From Paramuribaculum sp. (lineage in GTDB: Bacteria > Bacteroidota > Bacteroidia > Bacteroidales > Muribaculaceae): 6,738 bases of DNA. Positions within the stretch are counted from its first letter, which is position 1, and every line of letters begins with the position of its first letter. Where the stretch lies: NCBI GenBank assembly GCA_029051835.1, contig JAIDKJ010000248.1, positions 1 through 6,738 of the forward strand, in the 5' to 3' direction. Made by a program: the position numbers and the translations under genes. Positions 6,575 to 6,738 of this stretch are shown one piece after another. The notes below the pieces were generated by a model. That model ran no database searches, had not been told where the DNA came from, and was given only the letters and a program-made list of their open reading frames with translations.

Positions 6575-6738
6575 ATGAAACACAAGATACATCTGGGACT
6601 GCTGCCCCGCATCATTATCGCCATAGCAATGGGTATCGCCATCGGATGGATAGCACCCTACTGGTTTGGCCGCCTGTGTGCCACGTTCAACGACATTTTT
6701 TCGCAATTTCTCGGATTTCTCATTCCACTGATCATAGT
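6575..6738 (+). CDS. Dicarboxylate/amino acid:cation symporter, 5' part only
   Basis: The first 54 codons of a gene that continues past the window end. The reading frame begins MKHKIHLGLLPRIIIAIAMG and continues through a TFNDIFSQFLGFLIPLIIV stretch. This is the N-terminus of the DAACS/SDF family (GltP, DctA, GltPh relatives), inner-membrane transporters that import glutamate, aspartate or C4-dicarboxylates with Na+ or H+. Residues about 8-27 form the first membrane helix, and the second begins near 43. The substrate-binding parts lie outside the window, so substrate and coupling ion cannot be assigned. The ATG at 6575 is favoured because the LGLLPRIIIAI segment that follows is conserved in the family. 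It lies only 4 nt after a -7 promoter box. It is divergent from cobQ across a shared promoter region. Confidence 0.87.
   Translation, partial: MKHKIHLGLLPRIIIAIAMGIAIGWIAPYWFGRLCATFNDIFSQFLGFLIPLII

Larger units (their letters stand above)
6534..6577. repeat. Near-perfect inverted repeat in the divergent promoter region
   Basis: Left arm CATATTGCAAAATTA (6534-6548) and right arm TAACTTTGCAATATG (6563-6577) are reverse complements at 14 of 15 positions. They are separated by a 14-nt T-rich spacer (6549-6562). The right arm ends in the ATG of the symporter gene. Each arm contains a TTGCAA-like core. The symmetry is explained at least in part by two mirrored promoters; a binding site for a dimeric regulator is also possible, but nothing here identifies one. 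Confidence 0.8.

Noticed and set aside
6242..6706. Minus-strand 154-codon frame crossing the symporter start, the divergent promoters and the cobQ start.
   Set aside because: It runs through the promoter region and out of frame through two recognised genes, and its translation matches no family I know.

Overview
The window looks like ordinary chromosomal DNA from a Bacteroidales gut bacterium, with a Muribaculaceae-like relative the best guess. The reasons are moderate GC content, tight gene packing with starts that lack Shine-Dalgarno sequences, two matches to the Bacteroidetes -7 promoter box (TAnnTTTG), a DUF5063 gene of a kind known from Bacteroidetes, and a DAACS symporter whose N-terminus resembles Bacteroidales members. 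The lineage is an inference from these traits; no marker such as rRNA is present.

Left half, plus strand (65-3014): a four-gene run of guanylate kinase (gmk), nicotinate-nucleotide adenylyltransferase (nadD), a DUF5063 protein of unknown role and an M18 metallo-aminopeptidase. Consecutive genes overlap by 4 and 8 nt and are then separated by 1 nt, so they are almost certainly one transcript with coupled translation. They cover GMP phosphorylation, NAD synthesis and peptide turnover, a housekeeping mix rather than one pathway. Bases 1-64 hold no gene start or promoter that I can support.

Right half, minus strand (6486 down to 3094): a three-gene cobalamin operon transcribed cobQ, then cobD, then cbiB, with overlaps of 8 and 22 nt. 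CobQ amidates the corrin ring to adenosylcobyric acid, CobD makes (R)-1-amino-2-propanol O-2-phosphate from threonine phosphate, and CbiB joins these two products to give adenosylcobinamide phosphate. The operon therefore encodes one contiguous stretch of the B12 pathway. The later nucleotide-loop genes (cobU, cobS, cobT, cobC) are not here.

The two operons converge at 3014/3094. A long perfect hairpin there (3076-3118) overlaps the cbiB stop codon and may serve both directions. At the right edge a dicarboxylate/amino acid:cation symporter gene starts at 6575 on the plus strand and runs out of the window. Between it and cobQ lies a short AT-rich divergent promoter region built on a near-perfect inverted repeat (6534-6577). 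In it each arm carries the -7 box of one promoter and the likely -33 element of the other. No cobalamin riboswitch fits in this space.

I see no mobile element, CRISPR array, RNA gene, defence system or other clearly undescribed system. The most interesting signals are regulatory: the interlocked divergent promoters, the possibly leaderless symporter mRNA, and the hairpin across the cbiB stop.
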